A stretch of DNA of 64,000 nucleotides from Paramecium tetraurelia. Taxonomy: Eukaryota; Ciliophora; Oligohymenophorea; Peniculida; Parameciidae. The notes under the pieces were generated by a model. It was not told the origin of the DNA. It was given only the letters and a program-made list of their open reading frames with translations, and ran no database searches. How positions within the stretch are numbered: position 1 is the stretch's first letter; the number at the start of each line of letters is the position of its first letter. The position numbers and the translations under genes are program-made. Below, piece by piece: positions 12,314 through 24,238 of the stretch. The DNA is taken from assembly GCF_000165425.1 (NCBI RefSeq), contig NW_001798963.1, forward strand, positions 1 to 64,000, written 5' to 3'.

Positions 12314-12957
12314 TCATTCTTTTTGCATTTGTTCAATTAAATATTAAGGGTTGATTTTCTTTAATTAGCTTTTTGGAACTTAGACAATAATAGGCTTATT
12401 CTTTGTATCTTCAATAGGAGGAAGTTTGCTTGATGCTGATTGATCTTTAAGAGAATGTTTTTTATAGTAGGCAATAATTTGTTCATTTAGATCCAATTTT
12501 TATTGCTCTTCTAAATATCTACAGTATTATAAATGTTGATTACTGTTTGTCTTTTTTTTTCCTCTCTTAATTATCATATTTATTAGTTTTTGCATCAGTT
12601 TTAGGTGCACTTAATGAATGCTCATGTTATTAATTCTCTTCATCTCTTTGCAGTAACTTTTTTCTTCATCATAATTAATTATTTACATTAATCCATTTAA
12701 TTTAGTAGTCACAAAATCCTATTTGGCGATTAATTCTTCTAGTAACATAATTTAAGCAGCTCGTTCTTATTTTTCAATTTTATAAGTTTCCATTTACTCA
12801 GACAAATTTCTAATCAACTGAATTAATACTTATTTTATTTCTCCAATGCTTGTATTTTTTTTTAGAGAATGATTTTTTCTCTTTTCTACTCTAAAACTTG
12901 TTGCGAGAGTTGCAAATTTCGATCATCTGTTTTCAAGTTTTAATCAAAGTTTTCCAT
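12314..12957 (-). CDS. Small coiled-coil protein
   Basis: The ATG (complement of 12955-12957) gives MENFDQNLKTDDRNLQLS, then a coiled coil (KREKIILQKKIQALEK, NLSEQMETYKIEKQERAA). A 20-nt intron at 12810-12829 removes an in-frame TGA. The C-terminus is basic and polar (KLPPIEDTKNKPIIVQVP); stop TGA is the complement of 12314-12316. It converges with DPH5, leaving 11 bp between the stops. The central part near 12,540-12,660 is readable in two frames and may contain another small intron. No family recognised. Confidence 0.7.
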
Positions 12958-13091
12958 AAATTATTAATTAATATAAAATTATATAATAAGTGGAAGAAGC
13001 AATAAGGGAAAGAAAGTTCTCATAATTAAAAGAGTCTTAATTATTTAAAAATGCAAGTTTTCGTTATTATCCTATGATTTAAGTTTAAAAG
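12958..13091. other. Short AT-rich spacer
   Basis: No gene or RNA is visible; it separates a divergent coiled-coil gene from the NACHT-gene relic. Confidence 0.5.
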
Positions 13092-13331
13092 AAGAGATTG
13101 AATTGAATTCAAAGAGAGATAGAATTTAATTCAGAAGTAAGGTGAAAATGTGCAATTACATAAATAAGGAATGTCTAGGTATTTAAATTATTTTTGATTG
13201 ATTAAGAATACAAGAATTTTGAATATAAATATAGAAGGTTCAAGTATTAATTGGTTAAGTTTTGGCTCCTTTTTATAATAATAATAAACGTAAATTCTGT
13301 TGTTTAATATTAGAAGCAATTCTTAATAATT
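13092..13331 (-). pseudogene. Inverted, decayed copy of the 3' end of the NACHT-WD40 gene
   Basis: The complement of this segment closely matches about 6607-6842: the last ~30 codons of the NACHT-WD40 gene, its TGA stop and ~150 bp of 3' flank. The copy still encodes ASNIKQQNLRLLLLQKGAKT with the stop at the matching place. Similarity ends abruptly on both sides, and no NACHT or other WD40 sequence adjoins it. It is best read as a fragment of a subtelomeric duplication in inverted orientation 6.5 kb away, or as the surviving tail of a lost paralogue. Confidence 0.85.
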
Positions 13332-13659
13332 GGAATGTGCATCTGAAAGATACTGTTGATAGAAATATTAAATTTATTCTTTCTGCTTGTGAAATGGCAA
13401 AAGGCAGCATTTTCTTAAGGTTTCCCATCACTAATAATCAAAGCATTAAATCAACCTAATTAATTTATAGAAATGCTATTAACTCTATATAAAACATACT
13501 TGTGCATTGGTATAAATGATAAATACTCAGTTTTGGTTGAAAATCGAGATCAATTGGATTTTTTAATTAAAATCATAAAATGACTGTAAATAATTCACTG
13601 GAATTTGTAAAAACTTAAAGACCAATAGCATTTTCAAACAAGGGACTCATGAAGCAACT
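13332..13659. other. Spacer, possibly more relic sequence
   Basis: AT-rich with no sustained gene. The complement near 13,340-13,440 can be read as propeller-like text (ALIISDGKPQENAAF), so it may be a more diverged piece of the same relic. Support is weak. Confidence 0.35.
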
Positions 13660-15688
13660 TCAGTAATATTATGATATAGTATTATCTCTTCTATTGTGTG
13701 TATAAATTATACAAGAATATTAATAAAGCAGTAAGAATGATTTATATTATTTTTATGATTTATCATACATATTTATTTTTCTACAGTAATGCTTGTTATG
13801 CCAACTCTAAAAATAATAGGCATAATTACTTTGTCTCTGGGCTTCAATATTATTTGTAACTCCTACTCTCTCATTAAGTAATTTTGTTTTTTGATCTAAA
13901 TTATCAAGTTGCTCCTTAAATTTATCAGCTCTTTTGAGATTTTCATCAAATCTGACTTGCTTTTATCCATTCTGTATTTCTGATCTAGTTGGAGATCTAT
14001 TATTTATTGTGGAAACAGATCCACCAGGACCTGAAAAAGGTTTCTTTTGTTGATTCAAAATTTATTCAATTTCTTCATCTTCGCTTCTTAATTTCTTTTT
14101 AGATCCTTTTTCTTTCTTTTCTTACTTCTTCCCTTTGAACCAGAATTAATACAAGAGCACAATGACAATTGCAATAATGATTATTGGGAATCTAAAATTT
14201 GAGAAGATGTCGGTATCCTTCTTCTAGGGCATAGTTATCTCATAATAACTGATCAATTCGTGATCATTCTATACTTCTCTAGTCAATAGATAATGAGAGG
14301 CACCATTTCCCTTAATAGACTACAATACAACTTATTGACCTTTGATTTACTTAAAGAATTCAAGATTAAACGGTTGATCATAATCAACTTCAGTCAAGAT
14401 ATCAGTAGTATTATATAATAGAGATTCCCTGTTTTCCTAATCATAAACAATTAGATAATGTCTTAGACTAAGTAATTTGGGATTGCTCAATGGGAATTAT
14501 GGTTATTGATTGTTCACTAATTTCAATTTCATTTTGCATTGCTCATTTTGTTTGATTTCGAAAACATATACTTCACCTAAATCAGATAGAGCATAAACAA
14601 TATTGGTTTGTTAAATATCAAGTGTCAAATGAACTATTTAAAATGGCAACTGTCAATAATATAAAATATTATACATTATCACAAATGGGTTACACTATTT
14701 CTAAGTTGGTAGGATTAATGTATCCAAATCCTGTTGATGTCAAATATAACATATTTGGATATGATTTAACTACTTGTAAAATGGGAGTATTAAAATTCCT
14801 CTCCCCTATTAATGTACCATTTCGATTGTACACACTTTTATTATATAAATATTAAAGTACTAGACACTTCCGTTGCTTGAACCAAAAAGGATATATTTAG
14901 TTCCTTTCACGATTGCATATATCATAGATGTGATTTATTGGTTCTCAATGTTCAATTCGAATTCTTTATTCAATTGAATCACTACTTTGGTTTTGGCCTT
15001 TTGTGAATCTTGAGTTTCAATAGGTACTCTGGAATTCTCTAATTTATATAGCGCAAATTGTCCATCTTTATCTAGAATAATGTAAGCTTAATGAGTACTT
15101 GCCAATGCTAATATGGGATCATCTGCACGATTACTTATTGATACATATTAAGGTTAGAAGTCTAAAATCAAATATTAATATACCCAATTAGGTATTTACT
15201 ATCATAGTATTGGATAGATCGTAAATCTCAATTTCTTAAGTGTTTGTTACAACATATAGCATTTAAGTAAAGGAATTGTCAGTGGTGGGTGATTTGTATT
15301 AAAAACTATAATATGGGGAATCAATTACGTTTGAATCAATGATGCATCCAAAATGGAATTGGTAATATTAAATTAATATTTCTTGAGCATTCTATTTGTG
15401 AATGATCTCTCCTTATTTAAATTTTGCTTCTCACCACTCTAAGTCTTGTAAGGTTTCTTTTATACAATCTCTTAGAGTACTTATTAATCGATTGACTATC
15501 CTATATTAATCATTCAATACAGGAATGTTTTATTAATTGGCTATTGAAATTTCTCTCAATTCCTTTAAGTAATGTAGTTTCTCAGTATGCAATTATATTA
15601 AATGTTCCAATTATGCTATCTCAATTTCAATCAAATCAGCATCTCTCGCTACTATACAACTTAGTGCAATTAATATAATTAATAGCAT
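13660..15688 (-). CDS. Type I membrane protein with signal peptide and lumenal propeller-like domain
   Basis: The ATG at 15688 (complement) gives a clear signal peptide, MLLIILIALSCIVA, preceded immediately upstream by an in-frame TGA that fixes the start. A coiled-coil region follows (IEIAQLEHLIQLHTEKLHYL), then repeated short beta-type motifs (LYVVTNTQEIEIYDL, AYIILDKDGQFALYKL, IYALSDLGEVYVFEI) like a PQQ/WD propeller. Near 14,160-14,210 there is one transmembrane helix (FPIIIIAIVIVLLYQFW) followed by a basic cytosolic tail with a short coiled coil. The layout resembles ER membrane proteins such as EMC1, but identity is unproven. One in-frame TGA (complement of 15431-15433) remains unexplained. 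The stop used is the complement of 13660-13662 and is uncertain. Confidence 0.7.
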
Positions 15689-15778
15689 TCAGATTTTTTA
15701 TTTATTAATTATTCACATTTATTTGTTGCACTCAATCATTATTTATGATATAATCTAAAATAATATTTTATTTAATCA

Positions 15779-16351
15779 ATGAATGACAACAACCTCAATT
15801 CATTTTCATAATACTAAACATATTCTACTTATTAATCTAGAACAGTATTGCCACAAAATAATCATCAATCACTCAAAATATAAGAGTATACAAGACCTGA
15901 AATTCAGAAAATCAACTTAAAATTGGATTAAATGCTTGAAACTTTAAATTAGTTCACTCCCTCCTTAATGAATCAATAAAAATAATAAGAGTCCCACTTA
16001 AATAATAGTCAACTTGAAACCTAACTTCCTCCTTCTTAATATAATTCGTTTATTGGAAAAGATAACATGTAATATTCATAATAATAATAAAAATAATTTA
16101 CAAACTAACGATGTCAACCACTTCACTATTCTATCAGTCCTCAATAAACATAATACAATGCAAGTCTCAAATAAGAATTTGATGAATACCTTTAATTTAA
16201 AGACTTTGTTAAAGCCAAGAAACTTGTGCTCAATAGCAATGCTCCCCTGTCAGATTTATATAAATATTATCTAGAGAATGACGTTTACTAGAAAACTTAA
16301 TACTATAGATACCAAGAAGAAAAAGTTAATAAAATCATCTTATAAAAATGA
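15779..16351 (+). CDS. Gln/Asn-rich protein of unknown function
   Basis: ATG 15779 gives MNDNNLNSFSQYQTYST; one uninterrupted frame to TGA 16349-16351, about 190 residues, with many TAA/TAG glutamines. It is polar and low in complexity, with a short helical segment near the end (LKQEFDEYLQFKDFVKAKK). It is divergent from the membrane-protein gene with 90 bp between starts, so they share a promoter region. No family recognised. Confidence 0.7.
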
Positions 16352-16580
16352 GCAATTAATTCTATTCCTACATTTTAGATATTAACAATCTCATAATTTC
16401 TTATATCTCTAATATATTAATATTGAACCTATAGATTCTAATCAAATGATGATTAAATCATATAAAAACAATAGAAACTCAAAAGTATTGTTACAAAATC
16501 AGTTTTAAGCAGCAGCCAATACTTCTTACCATGTTATCAGATTATCTATTCTCTCAATGAACGCTTTACGATTTTTTATT
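16352..16580. other. Intergenic spacer
   Basis: AT-rich region between two convergent genes; nothing recognisable. Confidence 0.5.
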
Positions 16581-19500
16581 TCATTACTATTTATCTGATT
16601 GTTTTTGCTATCTGCCTTCAATATTTTCTTAAATAAAATCTAGAATTTAATGAAAAATCATTACTTATGTTGTGATTGGACATCGAAGAATCTAAGTAAG
16701 GAAAAATTCTGCAAAAGGGACATTTTCTACAGAAGATTTAATCTTTTGTTTGTCTAATGATCTCAAATCCCATTCCCCTTAGGAAGTTGGTAAATAAACT
16801 CCGATTTCTTGAGTTGTTTCAATGTTGAGTACAGAGAATTTGACTCCACACATCCTTCTATTAGCTCCAATCACTGAAATTGTAACTACTGATATTTTGG
16901 AATTATCGTATAAAATCATTCTAATATATTTAAAATTGAGAATACCTTTTGAAGGAACCACAGTCATAAGAATTCTGAATTATTGGATTTTTATCAAATT
17001 ATTCTTGGCTTTATTCACAGGCTTTCTCAAATACGTTGAGATTGAACGAATATAAGAGTTATTAAAATATTACGATCTTCTCTTCAGATTATAATTTATC
17101 AAACATTATTGAGAATTCTCTTTGTATGGATGAATATGGAATGGTAGTTTATCCTTTTGCTTTAATTTTAGTTTTGTTGGGTCCAAATGTCTCAAAACAA
17201 TTTTATAAACAAACTTAAATGCTCTATAGATCTTAATTATCTAATACGATTTGTAATTAATTTTTAGATCCAGTATTCCAACTTTTACATCTAAAATATT
17301 TCTATCCAAATAAAGTATTCGAGAATGAAATTCCTAAAGATTTCAGATATTCCTCAAATTATATGATAATGGTCTTTAAATACTTAAGAAATTCTTTAGG
17401 ATTCTTGAAAATCAGATTCTCGGTCATAAAGGTTTAATTTAATGAGATTGATTAATGTACCTACTTTACTTTAGTTTTATCAAAGTGTTTCTCCTGTAAT
17501 GCTTCAGCCACATCATCATCACCAAATTTTGGTGTTTTTTCAGTCATTTTTAGCAATGTAGTCTTACTAAAGAATGAATATTGATCTTTAATAGATTTAG
17601 CATCTTAAAAGAAAGCATCCATAGTTGAATAATCCATTTCTAAGTCTAATCTCAAAGTATCCTTACTTATGGGATCACAGATTGATATTCTGAATTGATC
17701 AGTTTCAATATGATGGATATAAATTAAACAATTTGTATCCATGAAATCGACTCTCAAAGTCAATCCATTTAATAATCCATATGGTTTTGGCCAGAACTGT
17801 AATTTCATCTCTTGTGTTATCTCATCTGGAACAACAGCAGTATATGGTAATACCAAAAATTTAAAGAATTAATGAGTTGTATTGATGCTTGGTTGATTGG
17901 TTGGTAACATTTCTTAGAAATCTACATATGTTATTAAACCTTTTAGCAATTCTAAATTGATGTTTTCTTAGCAAATCAATGAATTTTTTTGATCAAATGC
18001 TTTAAGGAGTATTGATTTACCTTCATCTCTGGTATCAACTACCGTAGCTTCTACTCTGTAGTTAGCAATGTTCTATACATCACTATTCCATTGATCATTT
18101 TCATCCTAGGATGCTGATTGATATCTAGTATACATTTTAGAAAAGACAATGTTGACATCAAGCATTTCTAATAACTGTGTGATATAGCTTTAGTTTTATT
18201 TATAAATATAAGGTGTGGTTTCATCCATTTATATAAAGTCGTCATCTGGCGAATGATAAAGGCTGTTCTATTTTTTTTAAACCTCTTTTAGTGGTATTTG
18301 AATACTCATAGGGGCTGTTTGTATGAGAGAATTTGATGGTTATTAATTTAATGATTAAATAGTTTGAGCAGCAGCTTATTATTATTATAAAAGGTTTTAT
18401 TAGTATATTATCATTTATTATTATTAGGATTAGGATTGTAATAATTTCTCTAATTAAGATTATTTGGCAATCAAATCTTATAATTAAGACTTTAATTCAA
18501 TGACTTCAGTTTATTTTTATTCTTTTTCTTTTTTATTGGTTGAATTCTCATTTTTAATTTAAAATAGGTTGTTCTCTAATAAATCTATCTTTTTCTTTAA
18601 TTGCTCAGCTAATTGATTATTTTCTGGTTCTTGTTTTTTACTGTTTAGTGATTGAGTGTATAATTATTTTAATTCATCTAATTCTCTTTATTGGACAACT
18701 AATTTGTTTTGAATGATTTCAAATTCCTGTGAATCAAATTAATTAAGTTTGCCAGTGGAATGTAATGATCCAGATGACAATTATTGATTCAGAGGAGGTT
18801 TATTTGAATTTGGTTTATTGGTTGTGATAGCTTGTATTTGAGTTTATGAATTGTTATTGGAGAGAACATTAAAATTGTATGATTTGAATTTGCCTTGATT
18901 GGGACTGTTGATATCATTTTTAATTTGTTTGATTTAGAATTGCTTACCTGAACTTGGCCTGGCTTGATCATCACTGAAGATTGATAGCACTTTATCTTTT
19001 TTCTTGTTTTCAGGCAGGATTCTAAAATAATAACTATAGAGTTTCTTACTTCTCCATTATTATATAAACGTAAGGTGATGTTATAATGTTAGTGCTGATT
19101 CGATCAATATCAAACATATCCTTATAATTTTTGAGATAGAGCATGTCAAGTGAGTCTATAAGAAATTAGTGTATAAGTGTATCCTGAGAGACTACTTGTG
19201 ATCGGTTTAAATCAGGACTCATTTTTCTATGCAATCCATTGATTTACTCAAAGATCATTTGGCCTAGATATTTTTGTGACAATTTGGATGCATTAAAGAT
19301 GAACTTTCTCTTGAGATCAGTTATTGAGCCATCAATTGGCTTTCCAATGATTTCTAATGCCTATTTACTCAAGCCAAACCTATTACATAACTCTAATTGT
19401 TCACTCAATAATATGTATGCAATAACAAGTGTACTGATATCACTTTAATTAGGTATGGTATTGGCTTTAAATTGTTAAAATATAAAGCCTTCTAATTGTT

Positions 19501-20129
19501 CAAACAATGCCACTGCTCCTTTTAAAGATCGCAATATGTCATATTGATTAAGGAGGAACATACATCTTAATTGAATTCGATTGAATGAAACAGGAACAGA
19601 ATCTAATTAATATTCCAATTGAAATGAAGTGAAATCAGGGTTAAGGGTAAGCATTTCTTAAAAGATCTCTAAGAGACGGGTTGTATTACCAGATTTACCA
19701 ATTAGTTATTCATGGCAATGCAATATAATATATTTCAGAACATCTTTGTGTTATTTGTCGGAATAGGCATCATAAAGGATATTAATGAAATTGATTTCTT
19801 CATAGAGGTTGAGTTGGTATACTTTGAGGATGATGTTAAGTAGTTCTTGTTGAGAAAGATTTTCTATGTTGGAATCAGATTGACTGAATGTAGATATCAA
19901 TCTCTAGATTTTTGTTATGTTATTTGTGTAGAGGATTTCTTATAAGAGATGCTGGGGAATTTGAGGATATAATTACTTATGGATTCTTATCTCTCTTTGA
20001 AAAATTATCATTGTCAGTTTCAATTAATTTTTAGAGAGGTCCAGTCACAGGAGAGGTTTTGGCACTTGAGACATATCGTCTTGTACTGGGATTGGGATTA
20101 GTGGAGTAGGTGCTAGGGAATTTAGACAT
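16581..20129 (-). CDS. Very large protein: helical N-domain, central Gln-rich coiled coil, beta-rich C-domain
   Basis: The ATG (complement of 20127-20129) gives MSKFPSTYSTNPNPSTRRY. A helical region of ~330 residues follows (LKYIILHCHEQLIGKSG, FLLNQYDILRSLKGAVALFE). A 28-nt intron near 19,040 joins YVYIIMEKILPENKKKDKV. A coiled coil with poly-Q runs spans about 18,350-18,750. The C-terminal ~550 residues are beta-rich (PYTAVVPDEITQEMKLQFW, YGLLNGLTLRVDFMD, KGILNFKYIRMILYDNS), suggesting C2 or Ig-like folds. Near 17,350-17,480 the joins are unclear: one step needs a ~50-nt intron, long for this genome. A ciliary transition-zone protein is conceivable; no confident match. Confidence 0.65.
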
Positions 20130-20189
20130 CTATTGTGTTGAGTGCATAAATAATTATTGAAAGGGGGGATTTCAAATATATTAATAAAA

Positions 20190-20647
20190 ATGGAGAAGAG
20201 ATTTTATAAGACATGTTCAAAGCATGCTTACTATTAGTACATCAATAGATATGATCCAAAATTGTTAGCAACTTACTAGACAGGATATTATCATGGAATT
20301 GGTAGATAGTATGATATTGAATCACAATTATGAAAGAGGGCTATTCAAGACATTGGTGTTAAGATAAGCAGGAGATAGCATCGGAATGGAAGAGGATCAC
20401 AGTTATACTTATAAGATGCATGTGATGGCCATGAATCTTATGTACAGAAGTGGCTGGGTTTTGTTTGCTTACATTTTAATTTGGAATACTTTCTTATTGG
20501 GAGATCCTTGCTAAGTATCAATCAATCGATAATCAATAGGTGTTTAATACTTCTTACTGGGATTTGGCATGCAAACCTTCAGGTGACATGGATTACAACA
20601 CCAGATACGAAATGTTGTATGTCCAAGACAGAGTATTAAGATTCTGA
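20190..20647 (+). CDS. Small membrane protein, intron structure unresolved
   Basis: ATG 20190 gives MEKRFYKTCSKHAYYQYINR. The 3' end is equally protein-like (FNTSYWDLACKPSGDMDYN, YEMLYVQDRVLRF, stop TGA 20645-20647) but lies in another frame, with a hydrophobic segment upstream (AGFCLLTFQFGILSYW). I could not link the ends with clean introns; an in-frame TGA lies near 20,330. It may be a two- or three-exon mitochondrial membrane protein, or damaged. Confidence 0.4.
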
Positions 20648-20663
20648 TCTAATTATATATTAA

Positions 20664-21239
20664 TCATAAAAACATAATTAGTATTATAAATAAAATCAAT
20701 AGTAAGAGTAAATGGATTGATCGATTGTTGTTATTCTTTTTGCTTACGAATGTTTGAAATCTTTAATTCTACTTCAAATTTAGGAGAGTTTCTTGATAAA
20801 CTGCATTGCTGCTGTATTTCTAGTTATATTTAAATAGCTATTATTGGTTTTTAAGAAACAGTTTGTTAGTTTATACAGACACACTGCGTTTCTTAATCTG
20901 ATGATGCTTATCCTAATCAGACTTAGTGTTATCATTTATATCATGAGAACATTTCAGATTCTTCGGATTATCAACTTCATTGAGTCCGAAACTTGAACCC
21001 ATATTGTAGAATTCTTTGTCTTCATTTGATTGCGTAATGGGATCTTACTTCAATTCTACTTTAAATCTCAACGAAAATGAATAAGGTTCTGATTCTTCAT
21101 TGCATTCACAAATAGTAGAATTAGCATCGAAATAGTCGGTTGATGCTTTCATTACAAATAAGGCTTGTGAATCCCTTTTCAATTGAGGAGTGTCATCAAT
21201 AATACATTTTAATTGAGACAAATCAATGTGGTATGCCAT
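20664..21239 (-). CDS. Probable tail-anchored membrane protein
   Basis: The ATG (complement of 21237-21239) gives MAYHIDLSQLKCIIDDTPQL. One intronless frame of ~190 residues runs to TGA (complement of 20664-20666). The N-terminal ~65 residues look like a small globular domain (ALFVMKASTDYFDANSTIC, EPYSFSLRFKVEL). The middle is polar and Lys-rich, and the last ~15 residues are strongly hydrophobic (HLLLLLILFIILIMFL). That is the plan of a C-terminally anchored cytosolic protein such as VAP or SNARE-type proteins, though the motif of neither is clear. Its stop lies 16 bp from the convergent small gene's stop. Confidence 0.75.
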
Positions 21240-21255
21240 TAAAAATAAAAATATT

Positions 21256-22635
21256 TCATTTTAAATTCCTTATATACGGTAAGACTTTGGTTCTCCACTC
21301 TTAATCAAATGTCTCAGTCCTAAAAGTCTCCACACCTTTCTTCAATTACTGTAGAATTTAGGATTCAAATCTAAAAGCTTATGACAAATGATCGAACAAA
21401 TCATCTGGAGTGTCAAATACTATGCCGTTCTTCTAATGTTACACCAATTCAGATATTCTAAAGAGTGGATATGATATGAATACGCATTGAATGATTTGGC
21501 GAAGACAGGAGTACCAGCTCCAAACATATCCACTACTTTCATTGGTAAATCTAGACCAGATGAAGAGTAATGTAAACAAATTCCTAAATCAGCACATGCC
21601 AATAATTTAGGATAGTCATCGATGTCTAACCAGGCTAAATTTACTTTTACATGATTCCAACATATATTGCACTTCTAAAATATCTCTCTAAACTCCTCCT
21701 TCATTGGTCCCTTACCTGTTATAACTACATACAATTTTCTATACTCTCTCCCCTACTCAATATCTAAATCATCAATCTTTAACTTACTTGCCAAATCTTC
21801 ATATTTCTACAATGCCTACACCAGTATATTGAAATCCTCATCCTTAGTCCAAGAAGTACTACTCACTATCAATCCTGGTCTATTCACCTTCTCGACCGCC
21901 TACTGATTATTTATTTCCTCTGTGAACAATGTCTCATTGCTGTTCAACACTTCCCATTGCCAATGGAAGTCCAACTTCATGTACAACTCGTGTTTCTCCC
22001 TTGCCTTATTTATCACATTGAAATTGATGTTTGCCTTATCATATACTACAGTAGCACTTTCATCTATAGTATTATTATCTATACTTTATCCTCCAATTCT
22101 ACTACAAGTCCTTCTGCATAGCCTGTGATACGCATAAGGCGAAATCCTATGATCGACTAAAGTAATGTTCATAGGATCTAGCCATCTTCAAGATATATTT
22201 GTTTCTCATCTGCAATGCCAATATTGTATGTCCATAATTGTGAAAATCTATGATGATCTTTGATCTGCGGAGGGCCTTTATTAAACTTACTACTTGCAAA
22301 ACTGGAATTGAGGGAGGATTCTAAACCAAAATAAACTCCTATTTCCTACTAAATAAAAGCAAGAGGAATAAGTAACATGATTGTAATACAATTCGGAGTA
22401 TTGCATACAATAAAAATAGGAATCTTGGCATTTTCTTCAATTGATTTACAATCCAAAGGTTCAGATCCACTATTCGAATGTTTGGATTTGACAATAAAGC
22501 CTAAGTCGGCTTATTATCCAAATACCCATAGAAATTAATGCGGTACTCTGTGTTATCAGCTATTGCTAAAGCATGATTAACCATTCTTGGTGATCTTCCT
22601 ATGTCTCCAAACACTATTATGGAACATTATTTCAT
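21256..22635 (-). CDS. ALG1: Chitobiosyldiphosphodolichol beta-mannosyltransferase
   Basis: GT33 enzyme that adds the first mannose to GlcNAc2-PP-dolichol on the cytosolic face of the ER in N-glycan assembly. The start [18 protein letters not shown] carries the family's GDIGRSPRM motif. Also visible are FYGYLDNKP, an amphipathic membrane segment, [40 protein letters not shown] and the signature [21 protein letters not shown] 26-nt intron near 21,456-21,481 restores [21 protein letters not shown] second intron near 22,030-22,060 is less certain (ends AAG). Stop TGA (complement of 21256-21258) is 16 bp from the next gene's start. Length (~440) is normal. Confidence 0.95.
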
Positions 22636-22837
22636 TGATGTATTATTAATATTATTGTGTATTATTTCTAGTAATGAAATCTTTTTAATTTCATATGTTC
22701 TTATTGACTTTCATATCTATTCATTATACTAAATCAACATGCAGGATTGACATCTTTATACACACTTTTTGGATTGTTAAAATTCATAAAAATTGATATA
22801 AATTTAATGGAGAAACTGAATATATTCATAATGATTG

Positions 22838-23564
22838 TCAAAATAATAAGAAGTGAGAATAATTTTTAAGATCATTTATATTATAAAAGGGTTTGCGAAG
22901 TGCAAAACATTTCTTTTCTGTTCTATACTTTTTCTGCATTATCCGAACATTTCGATCAATCTTAAATACTTAAATATTGATACCTAATCAACATTGTTTC
23001 GATATCTAGTTTAATTTACTAATTAATTTCGTTCCCTCTCTCTCTCCTTTCGTCTTTAAAATATTTCATTATTTAAGTAAACTCCACCACTTCTATGTTC
23101 AAAATCAGAGTAACTCTTGTTCCTTTGTTAAATTGAACGGTGAAATTCAACTCCAGTCTTTTATTGACATTCGATCATCTAGCTCATCTTGGTCTTGTTA
23201 ACACTTTTGCTACTCTAACTACTTACAATTCAATGTTATGTCTGGTCTTCTTCCATTTCTCTAACTACTATTCGACATTATGCAACTTGTTTATTATGTG
23301 AGCTTATCTATTGAACGAACTTCGTTTCTCTCTTTCAAACATTTCTTGCTCCTGCAATTTCTATCTTGCCTCTCTCTCTGCCTGCAATATCTTTAACTTC
23401 TCCTAAACATCAGCCTAATTTGGAATCCCTTTCACCGGACTTGAAGGAAGAGAATCAACACGCTATTTGGCCATTGGTTCACCTGGTAAAAATAGTACCT
23501 TAGGTATCCTCAAACGACCTAATTATTGCAAAGTTCCATTTTCATGTTAGGAATGAGATTTCAT
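22838..23564 (-). CDS. Basic coiled-coil protein
   Basis: The ATG (complement of 23562-23564) gives MKSHSQHENGTLQQLGRL. A Glu/Arg/Gln-rich helix follows (LQAEREARQKLQEQEMFERE), then TGVEFHRSIQQRNKSYSDF and a charged RRKERERERN segment. At the end a 23-nt intron gives IDRNVRIMQKKYRTEKKCF and a stop (complement of 22838-22840). An intron near 23,230 joins the first two parts but its exact ends are unclear. No family recognised; a cytoskeletal role is plausible. Confidence 0.65.
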
Positions 23565-23850
23565 TATATTAATATATTATTTTAACGCTATTTATTATTG
23601 CAAGATATGTTTAGGATTGTCTTCTGTCGAACAATTTGATATTTAATTCAAATTGTCAATCCATGACTCATTTGTAACTGATCATTATTCCACTCTTAAA
23701 GTCTCAAATCGATGCATGATATATATTAATTGAGACAGTATAATAGGTTAACTCAATAAATTATGTTACTAATATAGTATAACAACCTTAATGCATGACA
23801 TTAACTAATATAGATTATTGCATTAATACTTTACATACTCAAATAAATGG
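23565..23850. other. Divergent intergenic region
   Basis: No gene seen; AT-rich, and should hold the promoters of two divergent genes. Confidence 0.45.
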
Positions 23851-24176
23851 ATGGCTCCTAAAATTGGATAGGATGAGCCTATTAAATTATAATAAGTTTA
23901 AGATTGCCATAACAGATATAGGATTTTAGTTAATTGTTCATATTAGATACCAATGATATGAATAGGTATGATGTTTTTATTTATTCTCATTAATATCCAA
24001 GCATTCAAAAGGTAATTTGCTATCATTAATAGAAGATATCTATGAATTGGATAAAAATAGTAAGACATTTGAGCTAAATAGAATTACAGATGGAACTCAA
24101 TTTACAATGGTCTCATTATTTGATTGCACTCATACATATACGTATATTTAAAATTGGACATAATATTTTCTTAAAT
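23851..24176 (+). CDS. Short unrecognised gene, 3' end uncertain
   Basis: ATG 23851 gives MAPKIGQDEPIKLQQVQDC, then RYRILVNCSYQIP. Protein-like text resumes in another frame (SKGNLLSLIEDIYELDKN, FELNRITDGTQFTMVSLFD), so at least one small intron near 23,930-23,960 is implied. I cannot see a clear stop before the next gene's ATG at 24239, and the end given is approximate. No family recognised. Confidence 0.5.
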
Positions 24177-24238
24177 TTCTATTTGATCATTATTAATTCA
24201 AATTGAGAATTGATATAATTTAATTATTTTTACACGTA

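Noticed and set aside
14622-14855. Plus-strand ORF starting MSNELFKMATVNN
   Set aside because: It is the reverse-strand shadow of the lumenal propeller of the minus-strand membrane-protein gene.
15431-15433. Selenocysteine codon
   Set aside because: The context (LEW-EAKFKQ) does not fit any selenoprotein motif I know, and no SECIS-like hairpin was noticed. An error or unseen intron is more likely.
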